DNA of 64,000 nt from Novosphingopyxis iocasae. GTDB taxonomy: Bacteria > Pseudomonadota > Alphaproteobacteria > Sphingomonadales > Sphingomonadaceae. The stretch spans positions 2,976,501 through 3,040,500 of the forward strand of contig NZ_CP060495.1 in NCBI RefSeq assembly GCF_014334095.1. The letters run 5' to 3'. Positions 15,816-24,497 of this stretch are shown in pieces; position 1 is the stretch's first letter, and each line of letters starts with the position of its first letter. Below the pieces are notes generated by a model, which was given only the letters and a program-made list of their open reading frames with translations, was not told the origin of the DNA and made no database searches. The position numbers and the translations under genes were made by a program.

Positions 15816-18161
15816 GTGACTGAACTGATCTCTCCATCGCCGCACCCCGATCGCGTGCCGTTCATGGCGCTGCTGGGCCTGAACCGGTCCGGTACGATGG
15901 ACTGGGGCCATGTGCGCGCGATCCAGCTGGAAAATCTGCGCGATAAGTCGCTGATGCGTCTGATCGCCAGCCTCGGTACGATGCTCGTCATCGACCTGCT
16001 GTTCTTTGCCGACCATGATCTCCTGATCCTGGGGGGGTGGTCGCTGGCAGTGATCTTTTTGCAGTTGCACGTCTACCGCGCCAATATGCGCGGAGACTTT
16101 ATCGGTCGGAAGACGGTGAGCCTGCGCGAATTGCAGTCTGTCCAGCTTCGCGCCATCGGGCCTGCCGTGCTCTGGGGGGCACTACTGATCTATTGCGGCC
16201 TAGAAGGGTCATCGCGGGACCTGATTCTCGCTTATGCAGTCTTGCTCACGCTGATGGTGGGCTCTGCCACGATGATGGCGACGGTACCGCTGTCCACCAT
16301 CATCTTCGTCTCGGTCACCGGAATGAGCGCCTGCGCGGCCTTTTTTCTGGCCGAGCAGGTCGTAATCGCAGCTTCCAGTCTGGGCGTCACGGTGCTGCTG
16401 ATTTTCGCAGCCCTTAATTCGGCGCGCAATCATGTCGGCGAGCATCTCGCGCGGCTGATACTTTTGGAAAAGAGCGAGACGGTAAGCCTGCTGCTGCGCG
16501 AATTCGAAGACAGCGGGGCCGACTGGCTGTGGCAGACCGATACCGCGCGCCGCGTATCGCGTGTGAGCCCGCGCTTTGCCTATGCGCTGGGGCGGGACGC
16601 CTCGGATATTGACGGCCTCCCCTTCCTTCAGCTTGTGGCCGGCGAAGCGTGGGAGAGCGGCGATTTTCCGCCCGCGCTGCATCTACTTGCCGAAAAATTG
16701 AACAAGCGCGAGGCGTTCAGCGACCTGCTGGTGCCGGTCATGATCGACGATCGGCAATTGTGGTGGGAGCTTTCGGCATCGCCGCGGCTGGGAGAGGATG
16801 GCAGTTTCCTTGGGTTTCGCGGCGTGGGTTCGGACGTTACCGCGCAGCAGGAAAGCCAGAAGAAAATCTCGCATCTAGCCCGGTTCGACACTCTGACGGG
16901 CCTGCCCAACCGCCTGCAGCTGACCGAGGCGCTGGGCGAAGCAATGCGCGATGCGGACAAATGGCGTTCGCGCTGCTGCTTCCTGATGATCGATCTGGAC
17001 CGGTTCAAGGCGGTCAACGATACGCTCGGCCATCCGGTGGGTGACAGGCTGCTCGGCCGTGTTTCCAAACGCCTGCAGTCGATCATGAGCGATAACGAGC
17101 TTTGCGGCCGCCTGGGCGGGGACGAGTTCGCGGTTGTCGTCAAGGATGGCAGCGATAGCGCCTACATCACGCGCCTGGCGGATCGCATTATCGCGACCTT
17201 GTCCAAACCTTATGAGGTGGACCAGCACACGTTGTTCATCGGCGCCAGCATTGGCACCGCGATCGGCCCGCGCGACGGCAAGACGGTCGAGATGCTGATG
17301 CGCAGCGCTGATCTGGCGCTCTATCGCTCCAAGGACGCGGGCGGCGGAAGTCATACGCTGTACCAGCCGAGCCTCCACGCCGACGCCGAAGAGCGCCGCG
17401 TGATGGAGATCGAACTGCGCCAGGCGCTCGAACGGGGCGAATTGCATCTGCAATATCAGCCGGTGGTGGATGCCGAGGATTATACCGTCACCGGCTTCGA
17501 AGCGCTCTTGCGCTGGAACAGTCAGAAATTCGGACCCGTTTCCCCCGCCAAATTCGTGCCGCTGGCCGAAGAGGCGCGGTTGATCGCACCGATAGGCGCA
17601 TGGGTTCTGGAACAGGCCTGCCGCGATGCGGCGCAGTGGCCGGACATGGTGAAGGTGGCGGTCAATGTATCGGCGGATCAGCTGACGACCCCGGGTTTCA
17701 TCGAAACGATCAGCTCCGCTCTGGAACAAAGCGGGCTGCCCAAGCGGCGCTTGGAGATCGAGGTGACGGAGAGCATCTTCGTGCGCGGCGGCATGGCCGA
17801 AAAGATGCTGAGCGAGGTCAACGATCTCGGCATCAAGCTATCGCTCGACGATTTCGGGACGGGCTATTCGTCGCTCGGCTATCTGCGCAAGACGCGCTTC
17901 GACACCATCAAGGTGGATCGCAGCTTCGTGCAGGGCGCGGCCAAGAACGTGCCTGAAAGCATCGCCATCATCCGCGCCGTGGTAGCGCTGGCGGACAGCC
18001 TCGGCATGGCGACCACCGCGGAAGGCGTGGAAAATGAGGAAGAGCTGCGCATGATCCAGCAGCTCGGCTGCTCGAAAATCCAGGGCTATTATTTCGGCCG
18101 CCCGATGGGCTTCGAGGATGCACTCGCGCTGTTCCACCAGCGCGATTCGGACGTCGCCTGA
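15816..18161 (+). CDS. Membrane PAS-GGDEF-EAL c-di-GMP protein
   Basis: A 781-residue protein with an N-terminal membrane region (about residues 45-205, five or six helices), a PAS-like domain (about 225-345), a diguanylate cyclase domain with intact GGDEF at 434-438 and an EAL phosphodiesterase domain with EAL at 562-564. DDFGTGYSSL and later EAL motifs look complete. No RxxD inhibitory site precedes GGDEF (DNEL stands there). Both activities are possible. The start is GTG; an ATG 16 codons later is an alternative. It is in the same direction as the ligase, 84 bases downstream. Confidence 0.93.
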   Translation: MTELISPSPHPDRVPFMALLGLNRSGTMDWGHVRAIQLENLRDKSLMRLIASLGTMLVIDLLFFADHDLLILGGWSLAVIFLQLHVYRANMRGDFIGRKTVSLRELQSVQLRAIGPAVLWGALLIYCGLEGSSRDLILAYAVLLTLMVGSATMMATVPLSTIIFVSVTGMSACAAFFLAEQVVIAASSLGVTVLLIFAALNSARNHVGEHLARLILLEKSETVSLLLREFEDSGADWLWQTDTARRVSRVSPRFAYALGRDASDIDGLPFLQLVAGEAWESGDFPPALHLLAEKLNKREAFSDLLVPVMIDDRQLWWELSASPRLGEDGSFLGFRGVGSDVTAQQESQKKISHLARFDTLTGLPNRLQLTEALGEAMRDADKWRSRCCFLMIDLDRFKAVNDTLGHPVGDRLLGRVSKRLQSIMSDNELCGRLGGDEFAVVVKDGSDSAYITRLADRIIATLSKPYEVDQHTLFIGASIGTAIGPRDGKTVEMLMRSADLALYRSKDAGGGSHTLYQPSLHADAEERRVMEIELRQALERGELHLQYQPVVDAEDYTVTGFEALLRWNSQKFGPVSPAKFVPLAEEARLIAPIGAWVLEQACRDAAQWPDMVKVAVNVSADQLTTPGFIETISSALEQSGLPKRRLEIEVTESIFVRGGMAEKMLSEVNDLGIKLSLDDFGTGYSSLGYLRKTRFDTIKVDRSFVQGAAKNVPESIAIIRAVVALADSLGMATTAEGVENEEELRMIQQLGCSKIQGYYFGRPMGFEDALALFHQRDSDVA

Positions 18162-18182
18162 TCGCGTCTTACGCCTCTGCCG

Positions 18183-18533
18183 TCAGAGCAGATCGCGGAC
18201 CTTTTCCTGCGGCCGGCAGAGCGCAGCGCCCTTGTCCGTTTCCACGAAGGGGCGCTCGACCAGGATCGGATGCTCGGTCATCGCTTTCAGAATGGCGTCA
18301 TCGCTCGCGCTTTCGTCGGTCAGACCAAGTTCCTCGGCGGGCGAGCCGCGCACGCGCAGTGCCTCTCGCGGCGTCAGCCCGGCTTTCTCGAACAGACGCT
18401 CCAGCGTAGCCCGCTCCCAGCCCTCGTCGAGATAGCGCACGACGGTCAGCTCCACGTCCGGCGTTTCCTCAAGGATCGCAAGCGTCTTGCGCGATGTGCC
18501 GCATTTGGGGTTGTGCCAGATGGTGGCCTTCAT
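18183..18533 (-). CDS. arsC: ArsC/Spx-family arsenate reductase-like protein
   Basis: A 116-residue thioredoxin-fold protein. The N-terminal IWHNPKCGTSRKTL carries the catalytic cysteine of glutaredoxin-dependent arsenate reductases, and the C-terminal ILVERPFVETDKG holds the conserved arginine. Start MKATIW is preceded by AGGAGC. No arsR, arsB or acr3 is nearby, so a housekeeping reductase role (YffB/ArsC-like) is as likely as arsenic resistance. Confidence 0.86.
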   Translation of the reverse strand: MKATIWHNPKCGTSRKTLAILEETPDVELTVVRYLDEGWERATLERLFEKAGLTPREALRVRGSPAEELGLTDESASDDAILKAMTEHPILVERPFVETDKGAALCRPQEKVRDLL

Positions 18534-18633
18534 GGGATGCTCCTGAAAAGTGCGCGACGCTATTCGATAATCGCTTGCGCCGGGCTTCGACAAGATCAGC
18601 CCGAATGGAAGCGACGGAAAATATATGCGCGGT

Positions 18634-19185
18634 TCAGCCGCCCAGCGCGTTTTTGTGCATTTTCCCGTTCTCGACATAATGCGCCACGCCTGCGCGCATG
18701 CCCGCTTTTGCTTCGTCGGTCAGGTCACGCACCTTCTTCGCGGGCCGACCGACCCAGAGTTCGCCTTCACCGATATGCTTGCCTTCGGGCAGCAGCGCGC
18801 CCGCGCCCAGCATCGCGTCGCTCTCGATCACGCAGCCGTCCATCACGATGGCGCCCAGCCCAACGAACGCGCGCGCTTTCAGCACGCAGCCATGCACCAT
18901 CGCCATATGGCCGATCAGCACGTCTTCGCCGATCAGCGTGGGGAAGCCGTCCGGATGGCCCGGCATCGGCCCGTCGCAATGCACCACGCTGCCGTCCTGC
19001 ACATTGGAGCGCGCGCCGATGACGATGCGGCTGACGTCGGCGCGCAGCACGCAATTGTACCATATGCTCACCTGCGGGCCGATCTCGACATCGCCGATGA
19101 TGCGGGTGCCCGGGGCGATGAAGGCGCTGTCGTGAATGCGCGGGGCCTTGCCGTTTACTTCGGCGATGGTGACGTCGTCTCTCAT
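18634..19185 (-). CDS. Gamma-class carbonic anhydrase-like hexapeptide protein
   Basis: A 183-residue left-handed beta-helix protein. Hexapeptide repeats run from residue 20 to 135, with VQDGSVVHCDG and IGHMAMVHGC holding the three His positions of gamma carbonic anhydrases, and a C-terminal helix follows. It may hydrate CO2 using a metal, or be an acyltransferase-like relative (YrdA/PaaY type). GGAG lies six bases before the ATG at 19185; the ATG at 19191 overlaps the upstream stop but has no spaced ribosome site. Confidence 0.88.
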   Translation of the reverse strand: MRDDVTIAEVNGKAPRIHDSAFIAPGTRIIGDVEIGPQVSIWYNCVLRADVSRIVIGARSNVQDGSVVHCDGPMPGHPDGFPTLIGEDVLIGHMAMVHGCVLKARAFVGLGAIVMDGCVIESDAMLGAGALLPEGKHIGEGELWVGRPAKKVRDLTDEAKAGMRAGVAHYVENGKMHKNALGG

Positions 19186-19187
19186 GC

Positions 19188-21455
19188 TCATCTCCACAAA
19201 TGCATCAGCGGCAGGACCGAGGCGAAGTCGTCGGTCCAGCGGGTGAAATCTTCGCGCCCTTCGACGGGCGACCAGGCGGGCGTCGCGAAGCTGCGCGGAT
19301 CGCCGGTTTTTAGCGGGCCGGTCAACTCGGCAAGCTTGGCCTTGCTCGGGCTGATGGCCACCCATTGCGAGGTGCGCAGGCCGTCCCCTTCCAGCTCGGG
19401 GCCGATATAATCCCAGCGCTTGGCGATGGCCCAGCCGCGCGCCGCGGCTTCCTTCTCCAGCACCGGCTCCAGATCGATATAGCGGTTGGAAATATGGATC
19501 AGCAGCATGCCGTCTTTCGACAGCGCGCGGGCATAGGCATCGAACGCCTCGCGCGTCAGCAGATGAACGGGGATCGCGTCCGAGGAAAAGGCGTCGATGG
19601 CCAGGATGTCGATGCTGCCCGGCGGCGCTTTGGCGATGGTGAGCCGCGCATCGCCCAAACGGATCGGCACGTCGGGCGCGCAGCGATCGATATAGCTGAA
19701 ATATCCGCCGTTGCGGGATAGGCTGATCACCGTCGGATCGATTTCGAAGAACTGCCAATTCTGGCCGGGGCGCTTGTAGCAACTGAGCGTGCCGGTGCCG
19801 AGGCCGACCACCCCGATCGAGGCGTTCCGCCCGTAAAGCGATGGTGCCTGCGTCATGGCCTGCCCCACCCCGGAGGTCATGCCATAATAGCTGATCGGCC
19901 GGGTGGGCTGATCCGTCAGCTGCATGCCGTGCATGGTGGTGCCGTGCGATAGCCAGCGCAGGCGCCCGCCTTGCGCGGCGTTGACGCTGTAGACGCCGAA
20001 ATAGCTGCGGGTGCGCAAGTCGCTCCAGCTCAGCGCCGCGTTGTAATAGCCGCCATTGGCGAACAGCAGCGCGGCCACCACCATCACATAGCCGATGCGC
20101 TGGCCGATCACGAGCGCGCCCAGCGCCAGGATGATACCGAGCAGGATGATCCGCAGCGGCCCCATTTCGAGGTCCACCTTCAGCGCGATGTAGAGCGCCA
20201 CGGCCAAAGCGAGCAGGCCGATCGCGATGGCGACACGGCGCATGCCGGCCTCTCCAAAAACCTCTTCCTCGCCGATCGAGAACAGGCGTTGCTGCGGGAT
20301 CAGGGCCGCAGCAGCCAGGATCAGGATCGGATGCTCCCAGGTCCAGTCGAAGACGAGCGGCGCGATCAGCGCGCAGAACAGCCCGCCAAGTGCGCCGCCG
20401 ACCGACATCATCAGATAGAAGCCGGTCAGATGCTCGGGCGCGGGCCGGGTGCGGTACATCTCGCCATGCAAGGCGACGGCAACGGCGAACAGCATCACGA
20501 GGCTGGAGCCGAGCTGCACGAGCACTGCATTGCCCGGCGTCATGAAGGCGAGGGCACCGCAGATCAGCAGGATCGAGGGCGTCAGAAGCGTGATGATCCG
20601 CGTCGGCGCGCGGCGGGTGGCGAAGGCGACGGTAAAGCTGAGGAGATAGAGGCCGAGCGGGATCGCCCAGATCAGGGGCATGGCGACGAGATCGGTGGTG
20701 AGATGCGTCGTCGTCGACAGCATGAGGCCGGAGGGGATGGCGGCCAGCAGCACCCAGCGCAGCTTGTCGCGCAATGAGGGCGCCGGCGTCTCTTCCGCTT
20801 CGCTCCGCTCCCGCTCCGGGCGGTCCAGCGGCGTCGCCTGCACCAGCGCCCAGCCGCAGGCCGCCACCAGCAGCAGCAGCGCGCCATAGAGCAGCGACCA
20901 GAGGAAGCTTTGCGAATTGAGCGTGAGGAACGGCTCCACCAGCAAGGGATAGGCGAGGAGCCCGGCAAAACTGCCGAAATTGGAGGCGGCGTAGAGGGCA
21001 TAAGGCTCGCCCTCCTGTCCCGACAGTGCATACCAGCGCTGCATCAGCGGGGCCTGCGCGGACACCATGAAGAACAGCGGACCGATCGAAGCGAGCAGCA
21101 GCCAGGGCACCCACAAAGCGGTCGATCCATCGCTCGGCGGTTGAAATCCGGCAAGGCCCACCGGTAGCCACAGCATCGCGAGCGCGAACAGCCCGACATG
21201 GATGGCCGCCTGCGTGCGTCGCCGCAGCGCCGCGATCCGGTGCGCATAGGCATAACCCGCCAGGAGCAGCGCCTGATAGACCAGCATCGCGCTGTTCCAC
21301 ACGGCGGGCGCACCGCCAAGGCGCGGCAGCGCCATGCGCGCCAGCATCGGCTGGACCAGGAACAGCAGGAAGCTGCCCGTCAGGATCGTGACGACGAACA
21401 GCCAGCGCTTGCCCGCCAGCGCCGTGGGTGCAGATGAGGAGGCGAGGGTAGCCAT
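19188..21455 (-). CDS. Membrane-fused spermidine synthase-like protein
   Basis: A 755-residue protein with about 12 or more hydrophobic helices in residues 15-480, followed by a soluble spermidine synthase-like methyltransferase fold. IGVVGLGTGTLSCYKRPGQN is the nucleotide-binding glycine loop, and FFEIDPTVI and ILAIDAFSSDAIPVHLL match polyamine synthase motifs. Whether it makes polyamines or another aminopropyl or methyl product is unknown. It overlaps the start region of the carbonic anhydrase gene by ATGA, suggesting co-expression. Confidence 0.88.
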   Translation of the reverse strand: MATLASSSAPTALAGKRWLFVVTILTGSFLLFLVQPMLARMALPRLGGAPAVWNSAMLVYQALLLAGYAYAHRIAALRRRTQAAIHVGLFALAMLWLPVGLAGFQPPSDGSTALWVPWLLLASIGPLFFMVSAQAPLMQRWYALSGQEGEPYALYAASNFGSFAGLLAYPLLVEPFLTLNSQSFLWSLLYGALLLLVAACGWALVQATPLDRPERERSEAEETPAPSLRDKLRWVLLAAIPSGLMLSTTTHLTTDLVAMPLIWAIPLGLYLLSFTVAFATRRAPTRIITLLTPSILLICGALAFMTPGNAVLVQLGSSLVMLFAVAVALHGEMYRTRPAPEHLTGFYLMMSVGGALGGLFCALIAPLVFDWTWEHPILILAAAALIPQQRLFSIGEEEVFGEAGMRRVAIAIGLLALAVALYIALKVDLEMGPLRIILLGIILALGALVIGQRIGYVMVVAALLFANGGYYNAALSWSDLRTRSYFGVYSVNAAQGGRLRWLSHGTTMHGMQLTDQPTRPISYYGMTSGVGQAMTQAPSLYGRNASIGVVGLGTGTLSCYKRPGQNWQFFEIDPTVISLSRNGGYFSYIDRCAPDVPIRLGDARLTIAKAPPGSIDILAIDAFSSDAIPVHLLTREAFDAYARALSKDGMLLIHISNRYIDLEPVLEKEAAARGWAIAKRWDYIGPELEGDGLRTSQWVAISPSKAKLAELTGPLKTGDPRSFATPAWSPVEGREDFTRWTDDFASVLPLMHLWR

Positions 21456-21529
21456 GTTGGTTTGCTACGTTCCGTTCGGCCTGAGATTCGACAAGCGCAG
21501 TCCGTACGGATCAATAGTGTAGGCCGCGA

Positions 21530-22525
21530 TCACTTCGCCAGCAGCCGCGCAGCCACGGGGGCGTGATAGCTTAGCACGCCGCTGGCACCCGCCCGCACGA
21601 AGCCGGTGAGGATCTCCATCAGGATCACGTCCCGCTCGCCCGCTCCGGCAGCGGCCATGGCCTCGATCATCGCATATTCGCCCGACACCATATAGGCGTA
21701 GACCGGCAGATCGAACCGATCCGCGGCCATGCGCACGATATCGAGATAGGGCAGGCCCGGCTTCACCATCACGCTGTCCGCACCTTCGGCGATGTCGAGT
21801 GCGATCTCGCGCATGGCCTCGCCGGCATTGGCCGGGTCCATTTGATAGCTTTTCTTGTCGCCCTTCAGCAGCCCGCCTGAGCCGACGGCATCGCGGAACG
21901 GCCCGTAAAAGGCGGAGGCATATTTCGCGGCATAGGCCATGATCTGGACATTGGCGTGGCCCTCCTGCTCCAGCGCGTCGCGGATCGCGCCGATGCGCCC
22001 GTCCATCATGTCGGACGGCGCAACGATGTCGCTGCCTGCCGCGGCCTGGTTCAGCGCCTGCGATACCAGCGCATCGACGGTGGCGTCGTTCACGACGTAG
22101 CCCGCCTCGTCGAGCAGCCCGTCCTGCCCGTGGCTCGTATAGGGATCGAGCGCGACGTCGGTCAGCACGCCGATATCGTCGCCGACCGCATCCTTGATCG
22201 CACGGATGCCCGCACACATCAGATTGTCAGGGTTCGAGGCTTCCTCGCCATCGTCGCTGCGCTTTTCGGGCGGCGTGTGCGGGAAGAGAGCGAGGCAGGG
22301 AATGCCGAGGTCGATCGCCTCGCGCGCCTTGTCGGCAAGACCGGAAACCGGAATGCGCGAGACGCCGGGCAAGCTGCCCACCGGTTCTTCGTCCTCGCCG
22401 TTCGCGATGAACAGCGGCCAGATTAGATTGCTCGAGTGCAGCCGGTTCTCCCGCGCCATTTCCCGGCTCCACTTGTGGGCGCGCGATCGGCGCAGGCGCG
22501 TAGCGGGATAGGCGTAGTTCGGCAT
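21530..22525 (-). CDS. hemB: Delta-aminolevulinic acid dehydratase (porphobilinogen synthase)
   Basis: A 331-residue heme-pathway enzyme joining two ALA to porphobilinogen. The two active-site lysines lie in IMAYAAKYASAFYGPFRDA and VMVKPGLPYLD. DVALDPYTSHGQDG lacks the Cys-rich zinc triad (no CxCxC), so the enzyme is likely of the Mg-dependent type. The C-terminus EILTGFVRAGASGVLSYHA is typical. It is a single gene; the 74-base gap to the next gene shows nothing notable. Confidence 0.97.
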   Translation of the reverse strand: MPNYAYPATRLRRSRAHKWSREMARENRLHSSNLIWPLFIANGEDEEPVGSLPGVSRIPVSGLADKAREAIDLGIPCLALFPHTPPEKRSDDGEEASNPDNLMCAGIRAIKDAVGDDIGVLTDVALDPYTSHGQDGLLDEAGYVVNDATVDALVSQALNQAAAGSDIVAPSDMMDGRIGAIRDALEQEGHANVQIMAYAAKYASAFYGPFRDAVGSGGLLKGDKKSYQMDPANAGEAMREIALDIAEGADSVMVKPGLPYLDIVRMAADRFDLPVYAYMVSGEYAMIEAMAAAGAGERDVILMEILTGFVRAGASGVLSYHAPVAARLLAK

Positions 22526-22615
22526 GGGAGGCTCTCCGGGCAGCCGGCGTGCGCGCGGCGTGCCTCAACATTCGGCAGGGTGAAGCGCGATGCTTAACCC
22601 GCGGGCCGCCTGGCC

Positions 22616-24202
22616 TCAAGCGGCGCCTTTATGCTCCAGCCGATCAATCTCGCGCACCGGCTCGGCCTGGCTGCGCGCGGTGGTGAACTGGCCCAGCGCC
22701 GCGCCGGGCTTCACCGACTTCAGTTGGCGCAGCAGCGCCTTGAAGCTTGCGAGTTCCCGGCCCGAAAGCTGCGCACGCTCGATATATTTCACAGAGAGCG
22801 GGTTCACCGTGCGGCCGCCTTTATAAAGCTCGTAATGGAGATGCGGACCGGTGGAGAGGCCGGTGGAGCCGACATAACCGATAATCTGTCCGCGCCGCAC
22901 GCGCTGGCCGCTGCGCGCGGCGATGCGGCTCATATGCGCATAGCCCGTGGCGATGCCGCCGGCATGCTGCAGCTTCACATAATTGCCGTGCCCGCCATGA
23001 CGGCCGGAGAAGGTCACGCGGCCATCGGCAGCGGCGTAGATCGGCTCGCCGTAGCGCGCGCGGAAATCGGTGCCCGCGTGCATGCGGGCATAGCCCAGCA
23101 CGGGATGGAAGCGGCGGCCATAGCCGGAGGTGACCTTGCCGCCGACCGGGCGCAGCATTTCGCCGCTGGAACGGCCGACGCCGGAGGCTTCGTACCATTG
23201 CGTCGATCCGCCGCTGGTCCAGCGCAGCATCTGCACCTTGTCCTTGCCGTCGCGGATAATGCCGGCGTAGCGCAGATCGCCCACCTCCACCTCGCCGGTT
23301 TCGGCGCGGCGATAGTCGAGCACGAGATCGAATTCGTCAGAGGAGCGGATCGCGCCGATGCTCATCTGCTGGCCGATCACCTGCAGGAACTTCTGCACTG
23401 CATCGGCGGGCGCACCGGCGGCGCGGGCCGAGCGATAGAGCGATCCGCCCACGCTGCCGCGCACGCGCAGAGGCGTATCGTCCACCTTGATCGGCTCGCG
23501 CTTCAGTTGGAGCATGCCGTCGACGCGCTGGATTTCCAGGTTGAGATCGAAGCGCGCACGGAAAGCGAGGTTTTCGAGCGGGCGGGGCTGTGTTTTAGAG
23601 GCGCGGCGACCCAGCACCAGATCGATCCGCGTGCCCGGATCGATGTCCGACAGCGTCATTGCCTGGCTCACCATCGCCTCAACCTTGGCGGCATCGTCGC
23701 CGCCCACGCCCGCGCGCTTAAGCACGCGCTCGAAGCTGTCGCCGCGACCGAGCGTTGCGGACATGTCGATCTGCGGCCGTTCGGGGCTGGAAGCGAGCGG
23801 CACCACCGCATCGGTTGCCGCCATGCGCCGGCCGGTGTCGCCGCCATAGGCCAGCGGCGCGATCATATAGGCGCGCGATTCCTGAAAGGCGTCGCCGCTC
23901 AGCGTTTCGGGCTGGATGCCGTAGATCGGCTCGAAGGCGGGGCGCAGGGCGATGGCACCGGCGATCAGCAGCAGCAGCGTCGCGACCCCGCGCCACCAGC
24001 GCAGCGAACCGATATCCTCGCCCAGGTCGACCGAAAGCTCGAACAGCGGCAGCGCGGCCACGCGCTCGCGAAACTTATGGCCTGCGGGTGCCGTCGGGGC
24101 GAGCGCGCCGCTGAGCGACAGCGTCGCCGCGCCCGCTCCGCCGACCGGAAAGTCATCGCGTCCCTTGAACAACCCCGAAACCCTTTCGCGGACGGCACCC
24201 AT
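22616..24202 (-). CDS. M23 family peptidoglycan endopeptidase
   Basis: A 528-residue cell-wall hydrolase with an N-terminal cytoplasmic part, one membrane helix (about residues 75-90, VATLLLLIAGAIAL) and a periplasmic region with an OapA/LysM-like fold. The C-terminal LytM/M23 peptidase domain has zinc ligands visible in MHAGTDFRARYG and GPHLHYELYKGG. It likely cuts peptide cross-links for cell growth or division. GGAGG nine bases upstream supports the ATG at 24202. All metal ligands appear present, so it should be active. Confidence 0.92.
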   Translation of the reverse strand: MGAVRERVSGLFKGRDDFPVGGAGAATLSLSGALAPTAPAGHKFRERVAALPLFELSVDLGEDIGSLRWWRGVATLLLLIAGAIALRPAFEPIYGIQPETLSGDAFQESRAYMIAPLAYGGDTGRRMAATDAVVPLASSPERPQIDMSATLGRGDSFERVLKRAGVGGDDAAKVEAMVSQAMTLSDIDPGTRIDLVLGRRASKTQPRPLENLAFRARFDLNLEIQRVDGMLQLKREPIKVDDTPLRVRGSVGGSLYRSARAAGAPADAVQKFLQVIGQQMSIGAIRSSDEFDLVLDYRRAETGEVEVGDLRYAGIIRDGKDKVQMLRWTSGGSTQWYEASGVGRSSGEMLRPVGGKVTSGYGRRFHPVLGYARMHAGTDFRARYGEPIYAAADGRVTFSGRHGGHGNYVKLQHAGGIATGYAHMSRIAARSGQRVRRGQIIGYVGSTGLSTGPHLHYELYKGGRTVNPLSVKYIERAQLSGRELASFKALLRQLKSVKPGAALGQFTTARSQAEPVREIDRLEHKGAA

Positions 24203-24347
24203 GCCGCCCGGCCTCCAATGAGGCACCGGTTGTGGCGGAACAGGGTTAAAGTCAATTTAAACGGCGGCGGATCGGGACTTTTCAGCGACAAGTCGTGCGC
24301 GCCGGAAGATGAATCGCTGGAACCCGTGCTTTCTCCCGTGCCGAATT

Positions 24348-24420
24348 CCTGAGCCTGTCGAAGGATGGCTTTCCGATATGCGCGACGCGTCATCGATAAA
24401 CGCCCTTCGACAGGCTCAGG
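24348..24420. repeat. REPIN-like inverted repeat (locus A)
   Basis: Perfect 17-base inverted arms, CCTGAGCCTGTCGAAGG (24348-24364) and its complement (24404-24420), flank a 39-base centre. The same arm core recurs near 36.4 kb and 53.8-54.0 kb. It fills the 295-base gap between the divergent M23 and helicase genes, and an open frame running through it from upstream is not coding. Confidence 0.85.
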
Positions 24421-24497
24421 GCTACGGGTCCGGGGAAGGGATCGCTTACCGCTCCGCTTGCTTTTCGCGGCGCTTCCTCCGATCTTGGGGCAGCGCC

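Noticed and set aside
18634-21300. Single 888-codon frame joining the carbonic anhydrase to a region inside the membrane synthase gene
   Set aside because: Only the last part is the real carbonic anhydrase; the upstream portion is an out-of-frame shadow of the synthase-like gene.
22631-24352. Long + strand open frame opposite the M23 endopeptidase
   Set aside because: No recognisable domain and wholly antisense to a well-supported gene.
24309-24497. N-terminal extension of the helicase through the inverted repeat
   Set aside because: Codons would run through a REPIN-like element and are not helicase-like; the ATG at 24498 begins the conserved region.
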